From Hirundichthys speculiger (lineage: Eukaryota > Chordata > Actinopteri > Beloniformes > Exocoetidae): a stretch of 64,000 nt of DNA. This document shows positions 50,450 through 63,408 of the stretch, piece after piece. The notes beneath the pieces were generated by a model. The model saw nothing but the letters and a program-made list of their open reading frames with translations. It was not told the origin of the DNA and searched no databases. A program made the position numbers and the translations under genes. Position 1 is the stretch's first letter. Each line of letters starts with the position of its first letter. Location of the stretch: NCBI GenBank assembly GCA_018398805.1, contig JAGFBZ010000342.1, positions 2,440,001-2,504,000 on the forward strand, given 5' to 3'.

Positions 50450-53388
50450 CTAAGAAATACAAGACAGAGAGATACAGGGGGGGAAAAATTAAATCAGCGG
50501 AAATTCTTACAGGTCACATATTACGCAACTGCGATCCCTTATCATATCGATCAAGCACCACAACAGAGTTGTGTCTAAGTCTTCTACTTCCAGTGTGATG
50601 CGGTAAGCATCCTCTTTAGCCTCTCCACCCCTCTGCTCTCTGCTCATTCTGCTGGTGTTGCTTTTGGGAGATAGCCAGTCAGACATGTTACTGCTAGCTA
50701 TGTGTCACCATAAATAAGACAAGTAGGGGATGTTTCTTTTTTAACTGAATGGCGCCCAAATGGGGCGGGACCGACCCCATGTTGGGTTGGATGCATAAAC
50801 TGCGTAGACCTGCGCTTAGAGTTGAGAAGGATGAATCTCAAGAGGTGCATGAATGACAAGAGCCTGAAAACTGTTTATGATAGAGTTTGAGACAATCTTT
50901 GAAAGTCCTTTTGATACAAAAGAAATGTCAAATCCAGTTTTTGGAAGGGAAGAGGCAAACGGCAAGTATTGAATTATCACATATTTAAATAACACAAGGG
51001 TCATTAATTCCATTTGGAGAGCCGGCCTTGTGATGTAGACACTCAAATCCGCTACAGAAAGCCATTAGATTTAAACGTATCCAGTAACGGCTGACTCATT
51101 GCATTTGACCAATTGTTCATTTCCTCAACAAATACGGCTCATAATCTGAGCGAATTCCACAGAGGAGTCCTCCTCACAACTTTAAATTGTCTGAAGCTGA
51201 GCGAGCTATTAATCTCGCCTGTGAAAAATTGCCCAAATGCTGAGGGAAATGGAGAGAGATGTAATATAGCCGTCCTCATCTGGTAGCGGCTCAGACGCCA
51301 GATGAAACCTCTTTGAGCTTCCCAGAACAATCAGGGCGAGCGCATCTTTTGCAAGTGCCCGGAATGAGCGTTTATCTTTTTTTTAAGTCTCTGAGATCCT
51401 TTTCATTCAAGCTAAATCGATGAATTTAATTCTGCTTCTGCTCCGACTCTGCCAAGGACAAAAGTGTGGAGGACATCTCAGCTTTGAAAGATTGCCGCTG
51501 TCGTTTCATAGACGTAAAGAAAGATTCATTTGACTAAATATCCCAAGTAGAAAAAAAAACTTTTAACACAGAACAGCCCTTAATTCTAGGAACCAGAAAT
51601 CCTTGCTGTTTTCTTAAGGATCTGAGCGGACCTCCTCGTATCAGGACCATGGTGTACACGAGGATCAATCTGGTTCCACAAAACACTCCTGTCATTTCAA
51701 TTGCAATTGACAAAGCGGGATCAAGTTGCGACTTTTTCGGCTGGTAATCTTCCTCTACTTTACCCATGGATGAAAGTCACCAAACCACCTCGCGGAGGCT
51801 TTTATTGAAAACACCGATAAGAAACAACATCTGGAGGGTTTGCGGTTTGTGATAAGTGGCCAGCTTAATAACATGCAGCATCTGTCGTCGTCATTGAGGT
51901 AACGAAATCACACAGAGTTCTTCGGAGAAGCAGACTGACACTGAAAGTCCATCTTATCTGCTGCATTTACATTTCTCTGCAGAGCCCCTGTGAGCAGAGT
52001 GAAATGTACTGAGAATATTAAGGCGGATCCTGAATAGGACGCTCCTGCAGACCGGTCGTCCCCACGTTGAATATTCGGCACATTTAATCTGCACCGCGCC
52101 GTGCTGCGTCTGAAGTCAGACAGTGTGTAGCGTTCCAGGGCTCGCATCACGGTAATGCGTTCGGCTTCATTATTGAAAGACGAGTCCTTCCCTGAAACGA
52201 GCTCTGCGTGGAGTCCGGAGCAGAGGTGCCCTTGGGTGCGGGAACGGCCCGTCAGCATGGCTGCCTTTGATTAAATGTAGCAGCCGTGGCTTGTTTGGTT
52301 TTTTTTTTTTTTTCTTTGCCGTCCTCGTGAGTCGGGCCCGGAAAGACAAATAAAGCATTTGGGTCACGTTGCTCTCTCTATTAGAGTGTGTATCTGATAT
52401 ACTTCGTCATTCAGATGGAATTGCTCTGGGATGGGCAGGGACGTTGTAGATAAAGTAAGAGACGCATTAGGGGAAGAAAAGAGTTATGAAAGTGAAAGGT
52501 AATGACGGGAACAGCACTGCAAGCAAGTTCTAATCTAAAGTTTAATTAATGGTGCTTTTAATGGCACTGTATTTATTGCCAGTTTTAATAAGTTCAAGAT
52601 CAAAACATAGCCATGAGCTAACCTCTTGAAGCACCAACTGGTTTTTACATTTTCAACGTAAATGCCCTCTGCTCCATCACTAACTTCTTTTAAAGCTCCT
52701 CTTCTGAACTGTTCTTCACACGTTTTGCTGAATCACTGCTAATGACAGAGCTTCAGGTGACAGCTAACGTAGCCTGGTGCTATCGGCTAATTCCCATCAG
52801 ACACTGTAGCTAACGTTATGTGGCAAATTCGATCATGGGATAGCTGTTATTTCCTTTCAAGTTCTACTTTTATAAGTCTATGTGCTGGTTGGCTAGCATC
52901 AGACACTTGCAGCTAATCTAATGTAGCTACACAAACAAGCGGAATATTAAACATTGGACAAATGTTATATGTAAGATGGCGTTAATTTGGAGCCATGTTT
53001 AGTTGTCAAGTGTAGTTGTGTTTGGTAGGTTATTTTTATTTTTTGTAACAATGCTTTTTTAATCTTGCACTGTTGTTTATTCCTGTCTTAAATGGAGCCA
53101 CATTTGGGGAACAGGCCTCTGTGGGACGAGCAACAGAGCTGAGCATGTGGGTTGCACCCATGAAGGGTTTGGTAAATCTGCCCTGCAGATGCATAACTTT
53201 TTTTTGTCAACTCTTGTTTTGAGCTTCTGGTTCCCCCAGGTGCAGACAATCGATTGGTCAGTCTAGTCAAGAATTGGCGTGCTAGCTTGACTTATCCTTG
53301 TGACTTCAAGCTGGCCTTCTGCAAAACTAAGTTGTGGCCATGAGCCCAAGTCCCATCTGCAAACTGAAGGTCAAGTTCCATAAAACCG

Positions 53389-53430
53389 GGGACATCGGGG
53401 ACATCAGGGACATCAGGGACATCGGAGACA
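53389..53430. repeat. 9-bp minisatellite GGGACATCR
   Basis: Four GGGACATCG/GGGACATCA units plus a degenerate fifth (GGAGACA). Intronic. Confidence 0.9.
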
Positions 53431-55095
53431 GGCAAAGTCGGCAAAGACGTTTCCTCATCCTGTCAGCGCTTGGGAACCGTAGACAGATTTGAAGTCAAGG
53501 TTTGGAGGACAACATGCCCAACAGCCAAAAAAATTAAAAAAGCTGTTTGACATTAGAAGATCTGGCAAACCACATCTTCCTGACAAATGTGGCACCATTC
53601 AAAAGGTAAATAAAAAGGTTTTCCAGCGGTGTGAGATTTATTGCCAAGCAGCATCGTTGCAACAAAGAATTAATTTACCGATCACACACGGGGCAGATTC
53701 AGTCATGTGATCCCCATTATTTCTGGTTAAAACGCAGCTGAGATAACTATATTACTGCATTAAATGTTAAAGTTTTATAAGGTTTTAGCAACACTTGAGG
53801 GACATCATATTTGCTGGATTAGCGACTGCGCTAAACTATGTTTTGTGGAAGAGAAAATATTTTCACTCAACTCTGTAATTAGAGGGACTAAAGAGAATTA
53901 TGGAGCCGCTGGCAAGCCAACAAATAAAATGTTACAAGAATAAAATTACATAGTGTTTAGGAGCCTTGAACAATGGAGAGATGCTGCTGCTTTACTGAGC
54001 AGTACGTTCCAGTCGGGGCTGTGAACGGCCACGAGATCAGTGAGAATAAACCAGAAATTATATCGGTGCTTCAGAAAGATGAAACTCCCTTTGAAAGTCT
54101 GTTTTATGTATTTGATCTTTAGTTGCCAAGTCCGCCAATCCTCAGTTCACCTTTAAATAACTAACAGCAGCATTAATATCTCAGACGCTCTTAATCTTTC
54201 ATGTGTTGGTGTATCGTGTGATGTTCGTGCTTGATGCGATTACGGCCTGAAAGTTCATCCCGGACGACATGCGTGGAGCATTTGCGAGAGAGCAAAAAGG
54301 TTAAAAAGCAAGCGAAGGGACGGGCGAAAAAGAGCCAAGAAGTCGCACGGAAACGAGAGCGCCGAAGAGAAGGTGACATCTTGAGAGAGACGGTAAGACA
54401 GATGACCGCACCGAGAGAAAGTCCCCCTCATTAGCCCCGTCACTTCTACCTCTGATCACGCCGCGATGCGGAGAGAGATTAGTTCAGAGACGGACGGCGG
54501 CACTGCTCTGTTCCACCGCTGTCTCTGAATTGATTTTGACGGGCAGATCGGCGCCCCGCTGACCTCGTGTTCACCTTTTGAATGAGAGAGAAAAGTGGCG
54601 CTTGGCTGTTCGGTATAATGTGATCCCATAATGGAGAACGAGCGGAGAGACACTCGAGAGCGTAATGACAGCGCTTTACTCAAAGTTTGAGCTTTGAAAA
54701 GGGGCAGAGATAGAAATGGCGAGACATGATGAAGAGGAAAAAGGGTAGATAAAAGAGGATAAATGGGAGCGGTAAGTAATATGATGCAACGGAAAATTTA
54801 CTGTATGAGATTGAGGGCGCTGGTCTGTGAGTGTCCTGGAGTCAAATTGACTATCATCACATAAAAAAAGCTTCGGTGTGAGTACATTAAATACGAACTC
54901 AGATGTAAATTTCGAAATGCTTTTGAGCAGCAGGAGCAAATGAAGATCTCAGGCTTCGGGCTTATTTGCAAGAAATGTGATTGGGAGATGAGTTTGAGTC
55001 TGAAAAGGAATATGGAAAAGGTCGATGTGGACAACTGGTCAACCAAAATGGAGATTTCAACTGACACATTCAGATTTTTGTGCCTGGAATCAGAA

Positions 55096-55219
55096 ATTAG
55101 GGGCCTGATCTTCCGCCAGAACTGCTAAAGCTGCTATTAAGGGATAGCGGATAACGGGTAGCAGCTAGCGGCTAGTGGCTAGCGTTATTGGGTAAGGGGA
55201 AGTGTACGATCCGGGCCTA
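55096..55219. mobile_element. Small inverted-repeat element related to 11474-12035
   Basis: About 124 bp from AGGGGCCTGATCTTCCGCC to GTACGATCCGGGCCTAGG; the ends are inverse around GGCCYGATC. The interior has CTATTAAGGGATAGCGGATA and GGCTAGCGTTATTGGG. The minus-strand sequence of 11960-12035 shows the same order of motifs. Confidence 0.5.
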
Positions 55220-55564
55220 GGAGTTTTGTTTTCGAGACTTTATGGCCAACTTCAGCCAGTTTCTGGGGAACCTAAGTGGAACTGTGATGATCATCGTCAT
55301 GATCATCTCATGACAAAGAGCAGAACAAGATATCGTCTCCACGTTGAAGCAATGTGCCGTTCAGTTCCAGATCTCGCCTGAGGACTCGGTTTAAAGTATT
55401 GTGGCTATGCTTAAAGCTCCGTGGAAGTTAAATGCAGCTGTTTTCCCCTGTTGGTAAAGGAAAAAACAAATACTGGGAGTCTTCAGCCAAAGGAGAGAAC
55501 TTTGCATCAGGCAGCAAATTGGTAAGGAGAGCAAACCGTGCACCAACCTACTGTTTGTTTGGAT

Positions 55565-56314
55565 TAGAGGTCTTTACGGGTCCAACCCGAATGGACCCGT
55601 GAAAATTCGACCCGAAACCGGCCTGACCCGAGCTATTATCATAACTCCGGGAGTCCGAACCCGAATGGACCCAGAATATTTGGACCCGGAACCGACCCAA
55701 CCCGAGTCCAACCGAGTTACCTGAATAGAACTGAGACAATCCAGCCCACAGTTGCTGATGTTAAAAGTTCTCTAGCGTTGAATAAAACTTGATTTTCTTA
55801 CCTAAAGTTGTCTTCTTCTACCCGGTTCAGTTGCTACATAGGCTACGTGATGTAAACAACAATAAATCCACATCATTATTTTCTTTGTGGATACAGATGC
55901 TATTGGTAGCAACTGCTAACTCTAATAGCCTACACCGGTCAGGACGTGTGGTGAATATGTTCTCTCATCCAACGTTGTCATGTTGGCGATCCGTTGTGCT
56001 TTACAGCTGCCGGTAAACAAACCGCTAATAACACACTACGGCAACACGATTGTTTCATGACAAACATGCCACGTTAATTAATAATTAATTAAACTGCCCC
56101 GAGTCCTGACATTGGCTGCCACCGCCAATATCTTTACCTCTCTGGAGTAAACGCGGACCCAGCCTGTCAGAGAGCACCGACCGGACCCAAGTGACTAACT
56201 GTACCGATTCCGACCTGAACCCGGAGTCACGTCTTTTGAATGGACCCGAGACCCGATACAGGTTGGGTCGGAACCTCGGGTTTTCGGGTTGTGGGGTTGT
56301 TCCGAAGACCTCTA
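55565..56314 (+). mobile_element. hAT-like MITE with TAGAGGTCTT ends, copy 2
   Basis: 750 bp, same family and orientation as 42602-43307, with the same terminal repeats. Flanks GTTTGGAT (55557-55564) and GTTTGGAC (56315-56322) agree at 7 of 8 bases. It has extra GACCCGAACCCG-type sequence near its left end, which explains the greater length. Confidence 0.86.
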
Positions 56315-59300
56315 GTTTGGACATATCTGCCTCTAGGGTTGCAAATTGTCCCTCAGTCCTTCCTTGTGGACGATAAGGAAGCCTCACATTTGATATTTAG
56401 TTTTACTGACAGTGGAAAAAAAAAAACTACCATATTTTACTCGCCCATCATCGGCATCATGCCAGAAACTGTAAATGCGTGTTTCTGCCGTAATGACGGA
56501 CATTTTAACAGGGATGCCGATGGAACCGGCCCCTAGCAGTCACTCAATGAACCGCCAGTTTCCCTGCTTCTCTGCTGCAGACAGATGTGAGAACCAGATG
56601 TTGCCCTGAAGTCAAACACACACTTCCATCTGAGAGGACCGAGTCCGACTCCAGAAGGAAACGAGTCTTCTTCTCTTGTTTTAGCCTGGATATCACTGCT
56701 TCAGTGGCGTTAAACACCGAAGGTGGTTCATCCTCATAAACTGTCACCATGTCCTGCTGTTCTCATACATCAGTGCTGTTACATGTTATACGAAATAATA
56801 GCAGCAGATGTTCCAGGTGACCGGGCTGCAATGTTGAAAGAAAAAAATACATTAATAATATTAAACTATAACCTGACGTTCTGGGTGAAAGTCGAATGTC
56901 TTTGTGGCACCGATCCTAAATAAAAATATCTCCGCAGGAAAATTGGAGCCCTGAACAAACCAAAAACACGACACAAACACACTGGTCCAGATGTTTAAAC
57001 AAGATCATCCGTCTCACAGAACAGGAGCACTTGCACGATTAAATATATGATTACGTAAGAGCCGAAACGCGTACATCCAGTTGATGCATCTTTGATCGAA
57101 TTACGTTAAAGTTCTGGAAAAACAAAAACAAAACAAAAGATGAGGAGGAAATAGAATTAGATGAAGTTGTTTGTGTTAAAACGCTGCCGTTTTCTTAAAG
57201 TGGTCAGAACAATTTCAAGATTAAAAAATGTTTTATTTATTTTTTTTTTTACAACAATGTAATTTTCTTTATGGGAACAACAAATTATTCAGTTAAATCA
57301 ATTTAAAAAAAGATTATTGGTATTTCTTTTAAAGCTTCTGACAGTATTTTGGTTCATAATGGAGTCTGTCTGTAATAGTTTCGCATTTAACCATTATCAA
57401 AAATTTGGTACGGATTTATAAAGATTTAAAAATCAAAACTGAACAGCAGGAACAGTTTTCAGAGTTAATGAGTCTCTGCGGCAGCGCCGTTGTCTCGTCT
57501 GAGTCATCGAAGCCACAGCTGTCACTTCACTTCTCTGATCTTTCTGCACCAGATTTGTTCCATCGACTCCATCGACCCGATTCTCCTCCAGCACAGACCT
57601 CACTTTCACCCCGGTCGTCTGTGTGACAACCGAGGGGCTTCATCCGAAACTGAAACCAAAGCAGAAGTGGCAAAACAAGCAGTTCCACAAATGAGGGAAG
57701 AAAAAAAAAAAAACGTGGCGTTTTATTTCTGGAGGTTGAACACTCGAGCTAAGGTGAGATAAATAATCCATTACGAGGTTTCCACCCCTGCAATCAAGGA
57801 ATCACCCTGCAGGTCCAATTACTCCGACATTGATCTGGAGCTCTATCGGCCCGCTGCACAGACAGAAGATCGATCCGGCTGACGGCGTATCTCAAGCCTC
57901 GTTGACAGGGAGATGGTAGATGACGGGGACTCTCAGGTGTGAGGTTTAAAGAGCGAGGGGGGGGGGTTAAAAGAACCTTGAGCCTCCAACAGAGTGTAGA
58001 CGGAGGAAGAAAAAGCCCCGTAACCACCCCGCTCAAACGGTCCAGATCCAACTCTAGTCCAAAAATGATTCAGCTACAGGCTGAGGGGACACAATCAAAA
58101 TGGCACCTATTGTGACTGACTTTTGATCAGATTTCATGTGGTTTGTGACAAAAACCTAAATGCCAGCCGCGATGCAGTTGCTTGCTTTGCTAACTCTGCG
58201 TAGCCGTGATGCTGGAGGATACATCACAGTCTAAACGGGGCCGTATGATGATGAATTACCATCTCGTATTTGACCAGAGTCTCAAAAAAAAAGGTTTCAT
58301 GAAGTCTTGCCGACCCTAGATTGCATCAGTTTTGCATGATTCCCAGCCCCGTGTTACATAAGAAGTTCCTCCTAAGTTCATGATCTCCAGGGACAGGAAT
58401 TCAACCAATCAGAAGACACATGAAGACACTGAAGCTGAGCTAACGCTAACTGGGTGCTAATCCTTTTGTTTTCCAGAAGTCTCTCTCCTTGTTACCGTGA
58501 GTTTTTTGTTTTTTGTCGGCCTGACGTTGTTTCGGGTCACGCTGGGTGTAAAGATACTCTGGAGGTATCAAGGATTAACATTTTTGAGCCTTAAAAACCC
58601 AGCCGACTCCACTGAAAAAAATTAAATCCTGTAACTGATGATTGTTTCCGTTTTTCAACTCACCTGACACGTTTCGTCTGGTACATTAAAGCAGCACAAA
58701 GGACTTTTGTTCTTGTTAAAATGTCTTTGTCAATTAAATTTGAAGCAATATTTGTTCACTTTAGGAGATGTAGCCCTCTCTTGTCCATACTATCAGCAAA
58801 AGGCATGCAAAAACGCATAGGACTCCTGTCACGGTGGGACAACTGATTACCGTTTTACAGCGCCATGTCACGCATCTACAGCTACGAAGACAGCTCACAT
58901 GTACAGCGGACGTCCTACCACTAAGGCTGTAGAAAGTAACTACAAAAGAGAAAAAATGAGAGAAGAAGGCCAAACCAGAGTCTTGGGTCTGGAATATGGC
59001 TGCGCTTGTTTGGCACATTGGTCGTGCATGTCCTTGATAGCTAAAGTCTGTAGCGTAGAGTTGTACGGTAGTTGAGCCGCAAAAGCTAGCCGTCGAGAAA
59101 ACTCTGCCGCAGTTACGACTGTGTGTGGTGTTGCTGAACAAGGGCCCAATCCAACGCAACGACTTGTCAAACATCGCAGAGGACGTACAAAAATACTGTT
59201 GTCAATTTCTCGCACTGTTAAAACGAGATAAACGCCTACTCGGATGACGTTAGCGTAACGGTCAAACATGTGATCTCCTGCACCACAATAACAATAACAA

Positions 59301-59793
59301 CAACAAAGGAATAACTTCCTCTGTGTTGCATTCTTATATGTGGTTGCATTTTTGACTCTGGGTGTGGTTTCTGCCCCCTAGCGGAGACCTCTGGTACTGC
59401 ACGAACGGCCCGCGTAGTACTGATGCAGGAAACGCCCACAATGCAACGTGTCAGGTTTACGAATTGGCGTCACTAGGTCAAACTACAAGTTTATCCCAGG
59501 CCTTTGGGCGCATGTGCACCATACATGAGTGATTTTGTGACATTGAGCGGCTCAAATCTGAAGTTACAGCCACATCTTAAGGATTATTCTGATGTTTCTG
59601 TTTTGATGTAAAGCATCTCAACCTCCTTCAACTTCATCCGACCCTTTTTCCTCCAGTCGACCATCATCAGCTTCTCCTTCATGGTTTGTGAATAAGAGCA
59701 CAAAGTTTTCGATTCCAAGAGAATACGATGTCAACTCTGATTGGAATAACGCCTTGACGTGGCGCTGGATGCCTTCATTTGCATAAACTTGGG

Positions 59794-60227
59794 CAGTGGT
59801 CCCCAACCCCCGGGCCTCGGACTGTTACCAGGCCCGGCAGGCCGCGCAAGAATAAAAATAGCTATTTAAGTTTTATTCATTATATGAGTCTGAATGAGCT
59901 TTTACTTTGAAAAATGACCGGATTCTCTCGGTTAAATCTCGGGCTCTTGAGCGCCAAAATTTAACCCAGCTTAGCAGAATGAGTAAGAAGCAGGTGTCTT
60001 TGGAAAGTTTCCTTGTGAAGGAGAAAATGAATAGTGAGGAAAAAGAAGAACAGCCTACGAACTTCCAAGAAAAAGAAAGCTTTTAATAGACGATGTGGAT
60101 TTATCACGACAGGTGATTCCCATGTACCAAGCCTGCTCTGCATGAGTTTTTTTTTTTTTTTATGGGTACGGAGGATGTTACCAGAGACTTTGATGTTATT
60201 GCCGTAGGATGGGGTTGGGGACCACTG
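59794..60227 (+). mobile_element. hAT-like MITE with CAGTGGTCCCCAACC ends
   Basis: 434 bp with a 15-bp perfect terminal inverted repeat, CAGTGGTCCCCAACC to GGTTGGGGACCACTG. Flanks AACTTGGG and AAGTCGGG match at 6 of 8. Inside, an ATG near 59980 opens MSKKQVSLESFLVKEKMNSE then stops, resembling the first residues of a hAT transposase. Confidence 0.82.
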
Positions 60228-61179
60228 AAGTCGGGTGAAGCTCAGTTTTTTGACTGTTAACCGTCAGCAAATTGGGGTGAAAACAAAAGTTAAAATCCCA
60301 GGGTTGAACTTGATATATTTGGCGCCTCTTTCCTTTTCATGTTACAGTTTTGTAAACTTGTGGAGCTCATAAGAAATGCCTCGTCAACATTGCGTCAACC
60401 ATTTCTATAATGAACCCATTACAGAAATCGTTTGGATTGTCGGGTCCCACCAGCTGGACCCAAACTGTTCCACCTTACCTGCCGGACGATCCGTGGACCG
60501 GAGGATGCCGCTCAGACGGATGACGATGGGAATGGATGGCGAATGTTTGATGGCAGCTTGAAATGGAGGCGCTCATGCAGTGCAGATGATGATGATTTCT
60601 GAGCCCCCCCGATGAAAGCGTGATGGCATGATGAGAAGACACAGTACAGACAGGACAAAATCAATTTAACTGGCTGATAATAAGCACAGATGACAGCTGC
60701 AGGCTTTTATTCTCCACGGAGGCGAGAGATTTTCATCATCAGATGATAAATATCAAGCATTTGGCGCAGACCTGATGCGACTAAATTGTGTTTTTATTAC
60801 CGTGAAGTGTTTGTGGACATCCATGCCAACGTGATGGTGTCCTACACTGGGATAAATTACAAACTACTTTCAGGGAAACGCTCTTTTTGCAATCAAATCT
60901 GGTGAAAAACACAACAGCGCGTGACTGTGCTGCAGACGGGATGGCATGACGATGATGTCAGTGATGAAGAAAAAGCACCTGGACACAGTTTTGAATGTCC
61001 GCCAGAGCCAACGGGGGTCGATATGACGAATGTACGAAAACAAGAACTTCAACAGACACCACAGACCCGACTGTCCTCCTCAGACAGAAACACCGGACCA
61101 CAGAACGTACAGCACACACAAGCCCAGTTACTCCCCTCCCCTCCCCCATGTCCCCCACATGACCCCCACATGACCCTAC

Positions 61180-61601
61180 CTGCTTATTTTTGAGGTCAAG
61201 CGAGAGCTCATAGTCAGGGGTGGCGGAGTGCGAGCCGGCCCCGTTGCGCTGCACCCTCAAGGGCGAGGCCGTGTGGTGCAGGCTGGCTCTCCTCCCCGCA
61301 CCTCCTCCCTTCGCTCCTCCCCCTTCCTCGTCCTCTTCCTCCTGTGCCGGTTCCCGGCCCTCCAACCTGCACCTCCTCTTCCTCTCGCCTCGGCCTCCTC
61401 AACTTCTTCAAACTTTGGGCCGTCCTCCTGCGCTTCCGTCCGCTCCTCCCTGCAAGGCGAAGGGGCTTCGGGGGCGTCTTGCGGTGGGGCCGCCTCGCTC
61501 ACGGGCTGGGCTTCAGGCTCCAGCGGCGGTTCTGGTTCCGACTGGGGTTTGACTTGCGGCTGGGGCTCAGACTGGGGCTGTGGTTCTGGTGGCTGAGCGT
61601 C

Positions 61602-61637
<36 letters not shown>

Positions 61638-61755
61638 TTGGGGTTCTGGTCCTGGTTCTGGTTCTGGCTCTGGCTGCGGCTGTGCCTCACTCTGCGGCTC
61701 CCCCTCACCTCCCTTCCCTTCCTCCCCCACAGACGAGTCTGGAGAAAGTTCATCG
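61180..61755 (-). CDS. iqsec3: IQSEC3 exon A: Gln/Glu/Pro-rich N-terminal region ending DYELSLDLKNKQ
   Basis: The acceptor is a pyrimidine tract ending TTTCTGCAG and the donor is CAG|GTAGGG. One base at the start completes a codon begun upstream, and the exon ends at a codon boundary. Frame 1 starts DELSPDSSVGEEGK and continues with Glu-Pro and Gln-Pro repeats, a 13-residue polyglutamine run (61602-61640) and an acidic stretch EEVEEAEARGR, but it stops at 61257. The conserved end DYELSLDLKNKQ is in another frame, open only from 61398 downward. One missing base somewhere in 61260-61398 explains both and restores the phase. An ATG in frame 1 at 61797-61799 sits upstream of the acceptor and could be an alternative start. 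I prefer splicing because mammalian IQSEC3 has further protein upstream. The 3' part is secure; the 5' boundary is less so. Confidence 0.75.
61602..61640 (-). repeat. CAG/CAA repeat encoding 13 glutamines
   Basis: Ten uninterrupted CTG units on the plus strand (61605-61634) flanked by TTG units. Read on the minus strand in exon A frame 1 they encode 13 Gln, inside a Glu-Pro/Gln-Pro-rich disordered segment. Likely variable in length between individuals. Confidence 0.9.
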
Positions 61756-62110
61756 CTGCAGAAAGGAGGAGAAAACGCAGAGTGAGGTTGCTGCTGCATC
61801 CGTGGTGCTCTGAGCTCTTCTCCGTGGGTTAGTGCTGAGAAGTTGACCCTTTTTTTTTTGTTTGTGTGTGTTTGTGTTTGTGATCCCTCACTCTGTTACC
61901 AACTGTGTTTACGGCCAGTTCACCTGTCTAGCTGCTCTGCTGTGAATGTCTCTCTTGTCTGTCTGGACGCTGACAGACACTGATAACCAGCAAAATATAG
62001 CAGCACAGAGCAGCTACTAAAACCATAACACAAATGCGGGGAAAAAACAACAGAAAATGTGGTAAGAAAAAAATAAATAAATAAAAGAACAAGTTGACAG
62101 CCAGTAGTGA

Positions 62111-62140
62111 CACACGTGCGCGCGCGCACACACACACACA
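62111..62140. repeat. Alternating purine-pyrimidine tract (CG then CA)
   Basis: CACACGTGCGCGCGCGCACA continues into a CA run. Alternating CG/CA of this length is a classical left-handed (Z) DNA candidate. Confidence 0.85.
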
Positions 62141-62319
62141 GATACGGGGTACAGCCATGCAGCTAATACAAGTGTCACTATGCTTTTTAGACGTCGTGGG
62201 CTTGTTTTTGTAAACTGGTGCATGTGCGCGTGCACGCCTCTGTTGAGACCAGCAGCTTCTTGCAGTGTAACAAAAGTAGGAACTTGCTTCTGAATCTGTT
62301 TAAGTGATAAAATTAATAC

Positions 62320-62480
62320 TAGGGATGCAACGGTACTCGGTAAAATACGGTACGGTTCGGTACGACCTGCACAGGACAACGCGCTTTTATGTCCCGCGGT
62401 ATTTATGTTCCAATAACTTTGCATTTGACTTGCACGGGAGTGTGCGTGCCTTTTGAGCAACAGGGCCGCCACTGCCTGTC
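62320..62480 (+). mobile_element. hAT-type terminal fragment
   Basis: TAGGGATGCAACGGTACTCG followed by TAAAATACGGTACGGTTCGG is the left end of a recognisable hAT-like fish family. The right end is not found, so the segment is truncated. The right limit is approximate. Confidence 0.55.
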
Positions 62481-63408
62481 AATGTCCACTCACTTCACAG
62501 TGACCAGCCTGGTCTGAGGTTGTATCTGCCTAATACTAAGACCTAATATCATCAAATAATTTTTAGTCATTTATTTAACAAAAAACATTTGCACCGTCAT
62601 TTGCGCGCGACCCTAGGTGTGAAATCACGGTGACATAATCGAATCTCCAGAGACAGGAACTGTCAGCAGCTTCTGAAATGATCTCATTTGTTCAGTAGCA
62701 TCTTGATACACAATAACTGACGGCATCCTTTGAGCTGTTAAATTCCCACTAGTCAGTTAAAGCCTACAAGAACATGACTACGAGTTTAAAGCTGCCAGGA
62801 TGTTTATTCAGAGGAGCCCGTCAGATGGTCAAAAGCCCATGAAACTGTCTCCAGTGGAACACTTAGACACTGGGAGTTATGTTGTCTAGTTGAGTGAACA
62901 TCTACTAATGTGCTTGAGGAACCCCCCCCCCCCCCCCTCCCCATTTTAAAATCTCAGGAGGGTTTCTCACGTTTCTTTGCAATAACACCCCGTCTGCCTG
63001 AATCTTTCTACGACACTCTCATCGGTACACTGGGAACTGGCGCAGGTCCTCTGAGGAAACCACCTGGGAAAAGCCAGGCGCTCTCAGAGAACAGTTGGCA
63101 GGTGTTTGGAAGAAGCATCAGCCAATCACTGTCAGGGACAAACCTGAACCAGTGGGATCAGTGAAGTGAAACCAGTCAGGCGTCACTTCCTATTACCCCT
63201 GGGGGAAAAGGTAACTGAGGCCTGACGGGTCTTCCTGTGGGCTCGCCACCTGCAGAATGGGCCATCTGGCCTGAAGTTCAGTTTGGTTAACAGCTGAAGG
63301 CTTGTTGCAAACTAATTACTATTGACATGATATTCTTAATGTCTGCCTCATCTTCACACCGGGCAGTACATAATCAAAAATGAATCAAAAATGAATCAAA
63401 ACCAGCGT

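Larger units (their letters stand above)
50450..61179 (-). other. Intron between exons A and B
   Basis: A 10.7 kb phase 0 intron. It contains a 9-bp minisatellite (53389-53430), a small inverted-repeat element (55096-55219), a hAT-like element (55565-56314) and a hAT-like MITE (59794-60227). The stretches 50460-53380, 53440-55090 and 56330-59790 show no coding exon or repeat that I can name. Confidence 0.75.

Noticed and set aside
61344..61832. Leu-rich plus-strand open frame over exon A
   Set aside because: Antisense of the Gln/Glu/Pro-rich iqsec3 coding sequence; the CTG run reads as Leu.
62017..62472. 151-residue minus-strand open frame as the missing first iqsec3 exon
   Set aside because: It has none of the coiled-coil start expected for IQSEC3 and spans a CG/CA tract and a hAT fragment.
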